Shown: positions 8,378-16,980 of the stretch, piece by piece
How positions within the stretch are numbered: the first letter of the stretch is position 1
Layout: each line of letters begins with the position of its first letter
Made by a program: the position numbers and the translations under genes
NCBI GenBank assembly: GCA_016177805.1
Contig: JACOUN010000094.1
Location: 1-48,674 of the forward strand
Direction: 5' to 3'
Length of the DNA: 48,674 bases
DNA from: Rhodocyclales bacterium
Lineage (GTDB): Bacteria; Pseudomonadota; Gammaproteobacteria; Burkholderiales; Rhodocyclaceae
The notes under the pieces: generated by a model
What the model was told of the DNA's origin: nothing
Database searches by the model: none
What the model saw: only the letters and a program-made list of their open reading frames with translations

Positions 8378-8539
8378 CATCCAGCCGTTCCCGGTTGATG
8401 GTTGATGGCGATTGCGCGCGGGTCAGGCATGGCGCGATCGCCTGTTTCCTCCTCTTGTTTGATTGTTGCCCGCCGCAGGGTGGAATCGATTGAACGAGCT
8501 TGGTCGAGGAACCTGCAACAAGGTTCCTCGACATTTTTT
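8365..8539 (+). ncRNA. Candidate iron-responsive short transcript or tonB attenuator
   Basis: A transcript begun at element C (CGTC 8355-8358) and ended at the terminator 8503-8539 would be about 175 nt. It holds only a short open frame (8398-8493, about 31 codons) with no recognisable product. It could be a small RNA induced with the siderophore receptors, or an attenuated leader of tonB-exbB-exbD. No direct evidence of expression is available. Confidence 0.4.
8503..8539 (+). terminator. Rho-independent terminator upstream of tonB
   Basis: A perfect 12-base stem, gtcgaggaacct (8503-8514) and aggttcctcgac (8521-8532), with a 6-base loop gcaaca, is followed by a run of six T (8534-8539). There is no matching T-run on the other strand, so it acts on plus-strand transcription. 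Confidence 0.85.
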
Positions 8540-8646
8540 GCGACACGAACTCGACGGAACAAACCGATGTACGTACTTCATCCTTCCGTGGCGCGCGGCC
8601 GGCGCGCCTGCACCTCGAACGGCGTTGCGCCGAACGGTACCCCGGC

Positions 8647-9351
8647 ATGAGCACTTTCGAACGCACCATTACCGTCGTTGCGGTAGCCGTGCTCCACCTT
8701 GGACTGGTGGCCTGGGTTACGTCCAGCCACGGGCAGACGCCGCCCAAGGTCGTGCCGCCCGCGATTCAGGGGGTGTTGATTCCGGCTGAAGCGCCGACGC
8801 CGCCGCAACCGCTGCCGATGGCACCCGAGCCGCCGCCGCCCGAGCCTCCCGCACCTGAGCCGCCCAAACCGGTGCCCAAGCCCGAGCCGAAACCCAAACC
8901 GAAGCCGAAGCCCAAACCCCTCCCGCAGCCGCCGTCGGAAAAGGCGATCACCGTGCCGGAAGAGACGTCCGAGCCCGTGCCTGCATCGACGCCGCTTCAG
9001 CACGCGGCCGCACCGCGCGCCGAGCCCGCGCCGCGTCCGGCGCCCGGCCCTCCGGTCGAAGCGCCGGTCACGCCGCCCCGCGTGGATGCGTCGCACCTCG
9101 ACAATCCGGCGCCGCGCTACCCGCCGCTGTCGCGGCGAATGGGGGAAGAAGGGCGGGTGCTGCTCGATGTGCACATCATGCCGGATGGTTCGGTGAGTGA
9201 AGTGCGGCTGCGAAGTTCCAGCGGTTCCGAGCGCCTGGACGCGGCTGCGATCGCCGCCGTACAGCGTTGGCGCTACGTGCCGGCGCGCCGGGGCGACGAG
9301 AACATCGCGTACTGGTATGTGCAGCCCATCGTGTTCTCACTGACCAAGTAA
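8647..9351 (+). CDS. tonB: Energy-transducing protein TonB
   Basis: A 234-residue protein that spans the inner membrane and periplasm and hands proton-motive energy from ExbBD to outer-membrane receptors. It has an N-terminal anchor helix (TITVVAVAVLHLGLVAWVT), a long Pro/Lys/Glu-rich rod at about residues 45-110 with KP/EP repeats, and a TonB C-terminal domain (YPPLSRRMGEEGRVLLDVHI ending in YVQPIVFSL). The ATG at 8647 is chosen because the anchor helix follows at once; the frame is open further upstream without family features. exbB and exbD follow. This set can serve the three receptors in the region. Confidence 0.95.
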   Translation: MSTFERTITVVAVAVLHLGLVAWVTSSHGQTPPKVVPPAIQGVLIPAEAPTPPQPLPMAPEPPPPEPPAPEPPKPVPKPEPKPKPKPKPKPLPQPPSEKAITVPEETSEPVPASTPLQHAAAPRAEPAPRPAPGPPVEAPVTPPRVDASHLDNPAPRYPPLSRRMGEEGRVLLDVHIMPDGSVSEVRLRSSSGSERLDAAAIAAVQRWRYVPARRGDENIAYWYVQPIVFSLTK

Positions 9352-9424
9352 TCCGCGCCGCGCGGCGGGCGCGGGACGTGCCGCCGCGCACCCCGATCAG
9401 ACATAGCCAATCACAGGAGTCCTC

Positions 9425-10288
9425 ATGCAAGATCAACTCGCAACCCCCCCCCAAACCACCCGCTCCGGCCTCGACGCAGCGCCTGTTCCCGACGCCATCG
9501 CCTCGCCCGTGCCTGGTCCCGATGTGCTGCCGGCGGCGGGCGGCGCTCCCGGCGGTGACGAGGTGCTGCTGTCCAACCCCTATGGCGTCGAAGCGCTGTG
9601 GTCGCAAGGCGACCTGGTGATCAAGGTGGTGGCCGTGCTGCTGCTGTTGATGTCCATCGCCTCGTGGTACGTCATCGTCAGCCGGGGTATCCGTGCCGTG
9701 CGCCTGCGCCGTGCGGTCAAGCGCGCGCATCTGTTCTGGCACGCCCAGAACGTCGAGGAAGGTATGGACCTGATGGGTGGCGACGCGGCCCGCAATCCGT
9801 TCCGCCGCCTGGTCGAAGACGGCACGCACGCGTGCGACCACCATGCCGCGCGCAAGGAAGAGCTGCACGGCCAACTCAGCCTCAGCGACTGGCTGATCGC
9901 GTGCCTGCGCACCGCCATCGACGAAAGCGCCGAGCGCATGCAGAGCGGGCTGTCGGTGCTGGCCTCGGTGGGGTCGACCGCGCCCTTCGTCGGTCTGTTC
10001 GGCACGGTCTGGGGGATATACCACGCCCTGGTGGGCATCGGCGTGGCGGGGCAGGCCAGCATCGACAAGGTCGCCGGCCCGGTCGGCGAGGCACTGATCA
10101 TGACCGCCTTCGGCCTGGCGGTCGCGATCCCGGCGGTGCTCGGCTACAACGCGCTGGTGCGCAACAACAAGGGGGTGCTCGGTCAGCTCAACCGCTTCGC
10201 CCACCATCTGCATGCCTTCCTGGTGACCGGCGCGCCGGTGGCGAACCCCAGGCTCAAGGTCGCGCGGATCACCAGGGAGGCGTCCTGA
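9425..10288 (+). CDS. exbB: TonB-system energiser ExbB
   Basis: A 287-residue inner-membrane protein of the MotA/TolQ/ExbB proton-channel family. About 50 low-complexity Pro/Ala/Gly residues precede the first helix (VIKVVAVLLLLMSIASWYVI). The conserved block GSTAPFVGLFGTVWGIYHAL and a last helix (FGLAVAIPAVLGYNALV) mark the family. The start ATG at 9425 has caggagt just upstream. exbD begins one base after its stop, so the two are translationally linked. The N-terminal extension is longer than in E. coli ExbB (244 residues) but common in this order. Confidence 0.95.
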   Translation: MQDQLATPPQTTRSGLDAAPVPDAIASPVPGPDVLPAAGGAPGGDEVLLSNPYGVEALWSQGDLVIKVVAVLLLLMSIASWYVIVSRGIRAVRLRRAVKRAHLFWHAQNVEEGMDLMGGDAARNPFRRLVEDGTHACDHHAARKEELHGQLSLSDWLIACLRTAIDESAERMQSGLSVLASVGSTAPFVGLFGTVWGIYHALVGIGVAGQASIDKVAGPVGEALIMTAFGLAVAIPAVLGYNALVRNNKGVLGQLNRFAHHLHAFLVTGAPVANPRLKVARITREAS

Positions 10289-10289
10289 A

Positions 10290-10706
10290 ATGGCATTCGG
10301 CAACGGACTGGAGGACACCGGCGACAGCGAGATGAGCGAGATCAACATGATTCCGCTGGTCGATATCATGCTGGTGCTGCTGATCATCTTCATCATCACC
10401 GTGCCGGTGGTGACCCACACGGTCAAACTCGATCTGCCGCGTGCCACCAACGAACCCAACGTCGTCCCGCCGCGCTCGATCACGATCGCGATCACGGCCG
10501 ACGGTGAGGTGCATTGGGACAAGGAGAGCGTGGATGAGTCGCGCCTGATTGCCAACCTTGAAGCGGTGGCGAAACAGGACCCGCAACCGGAGGTGCACGT
10601 GCGCGGCGATCGGCGGGTGGAATACGAACGGGTCATCAAGGTCATGGCCGCCGCCCAGCAGGCGGGCCTGAACAAGCTCGGCTTCGTCACCTCGCCGGAC
10701 GACTGA
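10290..10706 (+). CDS. exbD: TonB-system protein ExbD
   Basis: A 138-residue single-helix protein, partner of ExbB. The motif EINMIPLVDIMLVLLIIFII holds the conserved aspartate in the membrane helix that carries the proton. The periplasmic domain (ITADGEVHWDKESVD, VHVRGDRRVEYERVIKVM) matches ExbD/TolR. A ribosome site (agggagg) lies inside the end of exbB. It closes the tonB-exbB-exbD operon; the next receptor has its own FecI-type element 23 bp downstream. Confidence 0.95.
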   Translation: MAFGNGLEDTGDSEMSEINMIPLVDIMLVLLIIFIITVPVVTHTVKLDLPRATNEPNVVPPRSITIAITADGEVHWDKESVDESRLIANLEAVAKQDPQPEVHVRGDRRVEYERVIKVMAAAQQAGLNKLGFVTSPDD

Positions 10707-10728
10707 ATTCGTCAGTTGCACGGCTGGC

Positions 10729-10822
10729 AAAAAACTTCGCGGCGCGCTGTCGGGTTTGGCGGTCTCGTCCGGCTTACAGGGGGAGCGCCTTACATAAACC
10801 CCGGACGGAGACCGACCCCGAC
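10729..10822 (+). promoter_or_regulatory. FecI-type promoter/leader element, copy B
   Basis: Near-identical to 1353-1448: ttcgcggcgcgctgtcggg, then tctcgtccggc, ttacagggggagc and accccgac before ATG. CGTC lies at 10766-10769, again 57 bases before the start codon. The similarity extends through the whole 5' leader, so the element was probably duplicated as a unit or is under selection beyond the core promoter. Confidence 0.65.
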
Positions 10823-13246
10823 ATGAGCCCCCATTTTCCCCGACCATCGCGCACCAGGCTGCCGTGCGCGGCCTTGCGCGCGGCGCTCGGTTGCGCGGTG
10901 TTCGGGGCGATGGTCGGCACGTCGGGCGCGCTGGCGCAGCAGGGCGCCGCGCCGGACGAGGGGGCGGCGGCGTTCGTGCGTGCCTACGACGTTCCCGCCG
11001 GACCGCTGGCCCAGGCCTTGAATCAGTTTGCCCGCAGCGCCGGGGTCACCCTGTCATTTACCCCGCAACAGGTGCAAGGCCGCTCCAGCCAGGGTTTGTC
11101 GGGGCGGCATTCGGTGGGTTCGGGGCTGGCCGCGCTGCTGGCCGGCAGCGGCCTGCGCGTGCGTGCCGATGCGGCGGGCTACGTGGTCGAAGCCGACCCC
11201 GTGGCGCCGCTTGAACCGGCTCGCCCGCCCGCGCGCACCGCCGAACTGGCCTTGCCCGAGGTGAAGGTGCGGTCCACGCCGGAACGCGCACCGTTGGTCG
11301 GGCCGGCGGGCGGCTTCATCGCCCGGACCGATACCCCGCTCATTGAAATCCCGCGCTCGATCCAGATCGTCGAACGCGAGACGCTGGAACGGCAGAACCC
11401 CGTGACGCTGCCGCGGGCCATGCGCAACGTCAGCGGCGTCGCCGAGGGCAGCGGCTCAACCTACGGGTTCTTCGACCGCTTCCTGTTGCGCGGGCTGGAA
11501 GCCAATTTCCTGCGTGACGGCCTGCCCGACGGCCCGGCCGTCAACGGCTACTCGCGCACGCTGCTGGGCATCGACCATATCGAGGTGCTCAAGGGACCGG
11601 GGTCGGCGCTGTTCGGTCAAGGCAACCCCGGCGGCTCGATCAACCTGGTGCGCGAGGCCGCCTCCGCCACGCGCGAGGGGCATGCCGGCATCAGCATCGG
11701 GTCGTTCGGGCGCAAGTCGGTGCGGGGCGATGTTTCGGGGCCGATCGGCGAGGGCGCGTTGCGTTACCGCGTCGATGCGCAGGTGGCCAGGGCGGATGGC
11801 TATCGTGGCCTCGACACCGGCTTCGATGAAGCCGTCGCGGCGCTCGAATGGCACTTGCCGCGACACACCGGCGCGGTGACGCTGGAGCATCGCCGGCAGG
11901 ACATCCTGGCCGACAACTACGGCATTCCGTTCCGTGGCGACACGCTGCTCGCGGTGCCGCTGGACAGCCGCTACTACACCCCCTTCGGCGGCGTGGACCA
12001 GCGCGTGACGCGCCTGGGCGCGGCCGACCGCTGGCGTTTGTCCGAGCACGTCGAGATCAACCACCGCTTCGCCTGGCTGAAGCGCGATGTCAGCATCCTG
12101 CGCAATGCCGGCGGCACGGTCAGCACCACCGACACCACGATGGGCGGGCGCCAGTTGCGCCGCCAGGTCGATGACGCCGCCGATCTCACCGTGCAGGTCG
12201 AGCCGGTGTTCCGCTTCACCACCGGACCGGTGCGCCACACGCTGCTGGGCGGCCTCGAATACCAGCGCCGCACCCTCGACGCGCGGCGCGAGACCGCCAA
12301 GCTCCCCGCGATTGCCGACGTGTTCGCGCCCGTCATTGTCGAGACCTCGCCCGCCGGGCTGGCGTTCACCAACAACTTCACGCGCGCGCTCACGCTGGCT
12401 ACCCGCGCGTTCTACCTCACCGACCAGCTCACCGTGGGTGAGCGGTTGAACCTGCGCGCCTCGGCGCGCGTGGACCGCTTCGCCACCGACGGCGAGGACA
12501 GCGCCACGGGCCGCAACACGCGGCGCGACACCAGGGTGAGCTGGGAGCTGGGCAGCAGCTACGAAGTGCTGCCGGGGGTGCTGCCCTTCGTCGGGGTGTC
12601 GCGCAGCCACCTGGTGCCGTTGTCCAGCGAGACCAGCAACGTCGACCGCGCACCCGAGCAGGCCACGCAGCGCGAGCTTGGGGTCAAGTTCAGGCTGCCC
12701 GCGTGGGGGCTGGAGGCCACGCTGGCGGCCTACGACACGCGGCGCGAGAACTTCCTGCAAACGGTGGGCGGGGAGGTCATGCCGGTGGGCGAGCAGCGCA
12801 CCCGTGGCCAGGAGATCGACATCGACTACCGTCCGCTGCCGTGGCTGCGCCTGTCCGGCAACCTCAGCCGCCAGGACGCCAGGCTCACCCACCTGCCGCA
12901 GACCCCCGCCGACCAGGGCAATCGTCCGGCCGGCGTGCCGCGCAACCTCGGTTCGCTGTGGGTCAATGCCGAATTCCCGGTGGCGCGGGCGCGCTGTGGC
13001 GCGCGCATCGGCGGTGGTCTGGGGGTGCGCAGACAAGGCGCGGTCCATGCCGACAACGCCAACACGCGCGTGGTGCCTGGCTACACGGTGGTTGATGCGG
13101 CGCTGTACTACCGCGCCAGCTTCGGCGAAGTGCGGCTTGATATGCGCAACCTGACCGATCGCCGCCACTACCGCTATGCACTGTTTGGCGGCGCCTTTCC
13201 CGGCGAGCCGCGTTCGGCGTCGGTGACGGCGCGCATCAACTTCTGA
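10823..13246 (+). CDS. TonB-dependent siderophore receptor with STN signalling domain (FecA/FpvA type)
   Basis: An 807-residue outer-membrane receptor. A signal peptide ends near GALAQ (residue 39). Residues ~52-125 form a secretin/TonB short N-terminal domain (YDVPAGPLAQALNQFARSAG, then GLRVRADAAGYVVE), the part that contacts FecR. The plug follows (IEIPRSIQIVERETLERQNP, IEVLKGPGSALFGQGNPGGS), then the barrel to the C-terminal ARINF. This is the only receptor here with a signalling domain, so it is the natural partner of the FecI/FecR pair at the left end, nine kilobases away. The siderophore is not known. The ABC transporter genes follow 25 bp later. Confidence 0.9.
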   Translation: MSPHFPRPSRTRLPCAALRAALGCAVFGAMVGTSGALAQQGAAPDEGAAAFVRAYDVPAGPLAQALNQFARSAGVTLSFTPQQVQGRSSQGLSGRHSVGSGLAALLAGSGLRVRADAAGYVVEADPVAPLEPARPPARTAELALPEVKVRSTPERAPLVGPAGGFIARTDTPLIEIPRSIQIVERETLERQNPVTLPRAMRNVSGVAEGSGSTYGFFDRFLLRGLEANFLRDGLPDGPAVNGYSRTLLGIDHIEVLKGPGSALFGQGNPGGSINLVREAASATREGHAGISIGSFGRKSVRGDVSGPIGEGALRYRVDAQVARADGYRGLDTGFDEAVAALEWHLPRHTGAVTLEHRRQDILADNYGIPFRGDTLLAVPLDSRYYTPFGGVDQRVTRLGAADRWRLSEHVEINHRFAWLKRDVSILRNAGGTVSTTDTTMGGRQLRRQVDDAADLTVQVEPVFRFTTGPVRHTLLGGLEYQRRTLDARRETAKLPAIADVFAPVIVETSPAGLAFTNNFTRALTLATRAFYLTDQLTVGERLNLRASARVDRFATDGEDSATGRNTRRDTRVSWELGSSYEVLPGVLPFVGVSRSHLVPLSSETSNVDRAPEQATQRELGVKFRLPAWGLEATLAAYDTRRENFLQTVGGEVMPVGEQRTRGQEIDIDYRPLPWLRLSGNLSRQDARLTHLPQTPADQGNRPAGVPRNLGSLWVNAEFPVARARCGARIGGGLGVRRQGAVHADNANTRVVPGYTVVDAALYYRASFGEVRLDMRNLTDRRHYRYALFGGAFPGEPRSASVTARINF

Positions 13247-13271
13247 CCCAACCCGAAAAAGAGACCCGACC

Positions 13272-13979
13272 ATGCTGCAAGCCACCCAACTGAGCAAGCG
13301 CTTTGGCGACCACCCGGCGCTCGACGCGCTCACGCTTTCCATCGCCCCCGGCGAGGTGTTCTGCCTGCTCGGCCCCAATGGCGCCGGCAAGACCACCACC
13401 ATCAACCTGTTCCTCGGCTTCCTGGCGCCCACCCAGGGCTTAGCGCGCGTGGACGGGCAGGACGTGGCCGCCGACCCCGACGCCGCGCGCGCGCGCCTGA
13501 GCTACCTGCCGGAACAGGTGGCGCTGTACCCGCATCTGTCGGGCCTGGAGAACCTGCGCTTCTTCGCCGGCGTCTCCGGGGCCGCCACCGATGCACCCAC
13601 CCTGAGGCAATGCCTGGCCGATGCCGGTCTGCAACGCGACGCGTTCGACCGGCGTGTGTCCGGCTACTCCAAGGGCATGCGCCAGAAGGTCGCGGTGGCG
13701 CTGGCGCTGCTGCGCGCGAGCAAGGCGCTGCTGCTGGACGAGCCGACTTCCGGACTGGATCCGCAGGCCTCGCGCGAGTTCGCCGGGTTGATCGGCAGAC
13801 TGCGCGAGCGCGGACTGGCGGTGCTGATGGCCACCCACGACCTGATCCACGTGAAGGACGTCGCGACCCGCATCGGCATCATGAAGGCCGGACGCCTGGT
13901 GACCGAGTTCGCCGCCGCCGACGTGTCGCATGAGCAACTGCAACAGGCCTACCTCGACCAGATCGGCGGTGCCGCATGA
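13272..13979 (+). CDS. ABC transporter ATP-binding protein
   Basis: A 235-residue ATPase with Walker A (GPNGAGKTTTINLF), a signature motif in the form YSKGMRQKVAVALALL, Walker B (ALLLDEPTSGLD) and the H-loop (MATHDLIH). It is closest in style to the CcmA/NosF group that energises ABC-2 type permeases. The stop overlaps the next ATG (ATGA), so it is coupled to the permease. It lies between two siderophore receptors and starts 25 bp after the first. Direction and substrate of transport cannot be read from the sequence. Confidence 0.93.
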   Translation: MLQATQLSKRFGDHPALDALTLSIAPGEVFCLLGPNGAGKTTTINLFLGFLAPTQGLARVDGQDVAADPDAARARLSYLPEQVALYPHLSGLENLRFFAGVSGAATDAPTLRQCLADAGLQRDAFDRRVSGYSKGMRQKVAVALALLRASKALLLDEPTSGLDPQASREFAGLIGRLRERGLAVLMATHDLIHVKDVATRIGIMKAGRLVTEFAAADVSHEQLQQAYLDQIGGAA

Positions 13980-15400
13980 AGCGCGCCGTCGCGATCGCCG
14001 CCAAGGACCTGCGCGAAGCCGCCGGTGATGGCCGCGCGCTGCTGGCCTGGGCGCTGGCCGTGGCGGTGCTGCTGGTGGCCGCGCTGCAAGGCTGGGCCAC
14101 CCAGCGACAGGCCGAAGCCGAACGCACCGAGGTCTCGGCGCGGGTGCGCGCGCAATGGGAAACGCAGGGCGACAAGAACCCGCATGCCGGCGCGCATTTC
14201 GGCCAGTACGTGTTCCAGTCCGCCGGCCTGGCCGCCTTCATCGACCCCGGCGTCAGCGCCGAGGCCGGGCGCGCCATCTGGCTCGACCCGCACCGGCGCA
14301 ACCTGGCGCGCTTCAAGCCGGCCGAGGACCAGTCGCCGGCGGCGCGGCTGGCGCGCGGCGGCGTCGATGCGGTGCTGCAATGGGTGCTGCCGCTGCTGGT
14401 GGTGCTGCTTGGCTTCGGCGCGGTGGCGGGCGAACGCGAGGCCGGCACCTGGCGCCTGCTGGCCAGCCTGGGGGTCACGCCGGGGCGGCTGTTCGCCGGC
14501 AAGCTGACCGGCCTGGGGCTGGTGCTGGTACCGATGCTGGCGTTCTTCGGCGCGGCGCTGGCGCTGGCCGCCGTGCAGGAAGGCGCGGGTGGCCCCGACA
14601 CGCTGGCGCGCATCGCGTTGCTGGCAGGGCTGTACACGCTGTATCTGGCGATCTTCGGCTTCATCGCGCTGGGTGTTTCGGCGCGCGCGGCCTCGGCCTC
14701 GCGATCGCTGGCGTTGCTGCTGGTGCTGTGGGGGCTGAACGGGTTCGTTGCGCCGCGCCTGGGGTCGGCCATCGCCGAGGCGGCCGTCAGCCTGCCCTCG
14801 TCGGAGCAGTTCCACGCCGCGATCCACCACGACATCCAGCACGGCATGGACCAGGACGGCGACGCGGACGCGCGCTATCAGCGCTTCCTCGCCGCCACGC
14901 TGGAGAAGTACCGCGTCAGTCGCGCCGAAGACCTGCCGGTGGGCCTGCGCGGTCTGCGCCTGCTCGATAACGACGGCTATTCCGCACGCGTGCACGAGAA
15001 GCACTTCAACGCACTGGAAGACCGCTTCATCGCGCAGGCCGACTGGCAACTCGCCGCCTCGCTCGCCGGTCCGCTGCTGCCGGTGCGAACGCTGTCCCAG
15101 GCGCTGGCCGGCACCGACATCCGCCACCACGCGCACTTCGCGCGCGCCGCCGAGGCGTACCGGCGCGGTTTTGTCGACGCCACCAGCGAGCGCATCGCGC
15201 AGCACAACGCCGGCACGGTCAACACGGCCCTGGCCGACAACACGTTCTGGAAATCGCTGCCGCCCTTCGACTACCAGCCACCCGCGTGGACCTGGGCCCT
15301 GGCCGGGCAGTGGCGGGCACTGGCGCTGCTGGCCGTCTGGCTGCTGGGCGCGGCCTGGTTCGCGGTCAGCGGGTTCAAGCGCCTGGCGCGGGAGGTTTGA
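13976..15400 (+). CDS. ABC-2 type permease, DUF3526-like (first)
   Basis: A 474-residue membrane protein: one N-terminal helix (LLAWALAVAVLLVAALQGWA), a large periplasmic loop, then about five helices starting near VLQWVLPLLVVLLGFGAVAG and the conserved EREAGTWRLLASLGVTPGRL. A second large soluble stretch precedes a final C-terminal helix. This layout is that of ABC-2 permeases with a DUF3526 region. The next gene begins at the base after its stop. It probably forms a heterodimer with that gene product on the ATPase at 13272. Confidence 0.85.
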   Translation: MKRAVAIAAKDLREAAGDGRALLAWALAVAVLLVAALQGWATQRQAEAERTEVSARVRAQWETQGDKNPHAGAHFGQYVFQSAGLAAFIDPGVSAEAGRAIWLDPHRRNLARFKPAEDQSPAARLARGGVDAVLQWVLPLLVVLLGFGAVAGEREAGTWRLLASLGVTPGRLFAGKLTGLGLVLVPMLAFFGAALALAAVQEGAGGPDTLARIALLAGLYTLYLAIFGFIALGVSARAASASRSLALLLVLWGLNGFVAPRLGSAIAEAAVSLPSSEQFHAAIHHDIQHGMDQDGDADARYQRFLAATLEKYRVSRAEDLPVGLRGLRLLDNDGYSARVHEKHFNALEDRFIAQADWQLAASLAGPLLPVRTLSQALAGTDIRHHAHFARAAEAYRRGFVDATSERIAQHNAGTVNTALADNTFWKSLPPFDYQPPAWTWALAGQWRALALLAVWLLGAAWFAVSGFKRLAREV

Positions 15401-16888
15401 ATGAAATCGATGACGAAGATCTTGAAGGCAGCGTACTTCAGGGCTGAGTGGCTGCGTTTCAGCCGCGACCGCGCCAACCTGCTGGTGCTGGCCCTGCTTG
15501 CGCTGCTGTGCCTGGGTGCGGCGCTCAACGGCCTGCACGGGGTGCGCCAGCGTGCGCACGCGCAGCAGCAGGCCACCGCCGGCACGCTGGAACGGCTGGG
15601 CGATATGCAGCGCGAGCTTGCCAGCTTGGCCCCCGACCGGCCGCTGGTGGCACAGGGCATCGACCCCGCCAGCCCGGCCAAGCTGGCCAATGGTGACGGT
15701 ACCTTCCGCGTCGGCCTGCCGCCGGCGCCGGGTGCCGCGCTGGCGCTGGGCACGGCCGGCGTGTTGCCGCAGTCGATCGAGGTCAGCACGCGCAGCCGCC
15801 ATACCCAGGCCGCGAACCAGAACCTCACCAACCCGGCGCTGGCCAGCAGCGGCGGTTTCGATCTCGCCTTCGTCGTCGTGGTGCTGCTGCCGCTGGCGGC
15901 CATCGCGCTGGCCTGGCGGGTGCGGGCGCATGACCAGGAACTGGGCACTTGGCGGTTGATCGCCGCGGTGCCCGGCGCCACGCGCGGCTTGTTCGGCGCC
16001 GCGCTGCTGCTGCGCCTCGCGTTGCTGTGCGGCACGCCGCTGCTGGCGGGGGCGCTGGCGGTGTTCGGCTATGCGGGCTTTGGCGTCGCGGCGTGGCTGG
16101 CGTGGGGCGGCTTCGCGTTGCTGGTGCTGCTGTACGCGCTGTTGTGGCTGGCCCTGGCCGGCGCTCTGAACCTGACGCCGGCGCGCTCGCCCTCGCTGGC
16201 GCTCGCCCTGATCGGGTTATGGCTGCTGGCGGTGTTCGTGTTGCCGGCGGCCATCGACGCCAGCGCGCCGCCGCTGCCTTCGCGCCTGGCCACCATCGCC
16301 GAGCTGCGCGCGCTCGACGCCGCCAGCCGGGTCGACGGCGAGGCGCTGGAACACGCGTATCGCGCCAGCCACCCCGACGCCATGCCGGGCGAACTGGCGC
16401 CGCAGCAGGGCGATCACCGCATCCGCCTGTTCTCCACGCAGCTCGCCTTCGACATGAAAGCCGCACCGGTCGTGGCGCGGGTGGACGCCGCCATTGCGCG
16501 CGAGAACCAACGCGTCGAGCGCCTGAGCTGGCTGTCGCCGGCTTTGGCCGTGCAACTCGCGCTAGAGGCCATCAGCGGCAGCGACCGGGGCCGCCATCAG
16601 GACTTCATGGCCCAGGCCGACGCCTACCAGTCGCGCTGGCGCGACTACTTCCGCCCGCTGGTGCTGTCGCTGCGCAACCTGCGCGTGGCCGATTACGACG
16701 GCATTCCGCGTTTCAGCTACACCGAGCCGCCGACCACGGTTGCGCCGCTGGCACGCGCCGCGACTGCGGTTGCCGCATGGCTGCTTGGTGCGCTCGCGCT
16801 CGCGCTGGCCCTGGCGCTGCGCCGTCGGCACGCGGCCAGGCGCAACGCGGCCGTGCGTGGCGCGCTGCTCGGGCAGTCCGCGCGTTGA
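15401..16888 (+). CDS. ABC-2 type permease, DUF3526-like (second)
   Basis: A 495-residue paralogue of the preceding permease with the same plan: a first helix near residues 28-48 (LLVLALLALLCLGAALNGLH), a periplasmic loop, a helix cluster from FDLAFVVVVLLPLAAIALAW with DQELGTWRLIAAVPGATRGL, a second loop and a C-terminal helix before an Arg-rich tail. The start ATG directly follows the previous stop. Tandem DUF3526 permeases with one ATPase occur beside TonB receptors in several Gram-negatives; the cargo is undescribed as far as I know. Confidence 0.85.
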   Translation: MKSMTKILKAAYFRAEWLRFSRDRANLLVLALLALLCLGAALNGLHGVRQRAHAQQQATAGTLERLGDMQRELASLAPDRPLVAQGIDPASPAKLANGDGTFRVGLPPAPGAALALGTAGVLPQSIEVSTRSRHTQAANQNLTNPALASSGGFDLAFVVVVLLPLAAIALAWRVRAHDQELGTWRLIAAVPGATRGLFGAALLLRLALLCGTPLLAGALAVFGYAGFGVAAWLAWGGFALLVLLYALLWLALAGALNLTPARSPSLALALIGLWLLAVFVLPAAIDASAPPLPSRLATIAELRALDAASRVDGEALEHAYRASHPDAMPGELAPQQGDHRIRLFSTQLAFDMKAAPVVARVDAAIARENQRVERLSWLSPALAVQLALEAISGSDRGRHQDFMAQADAYQSRWRDYFRPLVLSLRNLRVADYDGIPRFSYTEPPTTVAPLARAATAVAAWLLGALALALALALRRRHAARRNAAVRGALLGQSAR

Positions 16889-16980
16889 TCACGATTTCCT
16901 CCAACACCGCCTCATCGCCAGCCGCCAAGCCAGCCGGGGCACCGATCCATCAATCCATCCCGCACTTCGAGGTTTCAAGC

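Larger units (their letters stand above)
8007..8646. other. Long intergenic region between the Nod-like gene and tonB
   Basis: No convincing protein gene is seen in 640 bases. In order it holds a candidate Fur box (8093-8111), a pair of 10-base direct repeats agccagcgac (8124-8133, 8181-8190), a 10-base inverted repeat ggtgggtatg/catacccacc (8156-8165, 8213-8222), the third FecI-type element (8333-8377), a 31-codon frame (8398-8493) of unknown meaning, and a strong terminator (8503-8539). The last 107 bases are the tonB leader, which has no good ribosome site. Confidence 0.6.

Noticed and set aside
8398..8493. 31-codon frame as a real gene
   Set aside because: It has no ribosome site and no recognisable motif; kept only as a note within the candidate short transcript.
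8850..8930. Pro/Lys codon repeats as a tandem-repeat or CRISPR-like element
   Set aside because: They lie in frame within the TonB rod and are explained by its KP/EP repeats.
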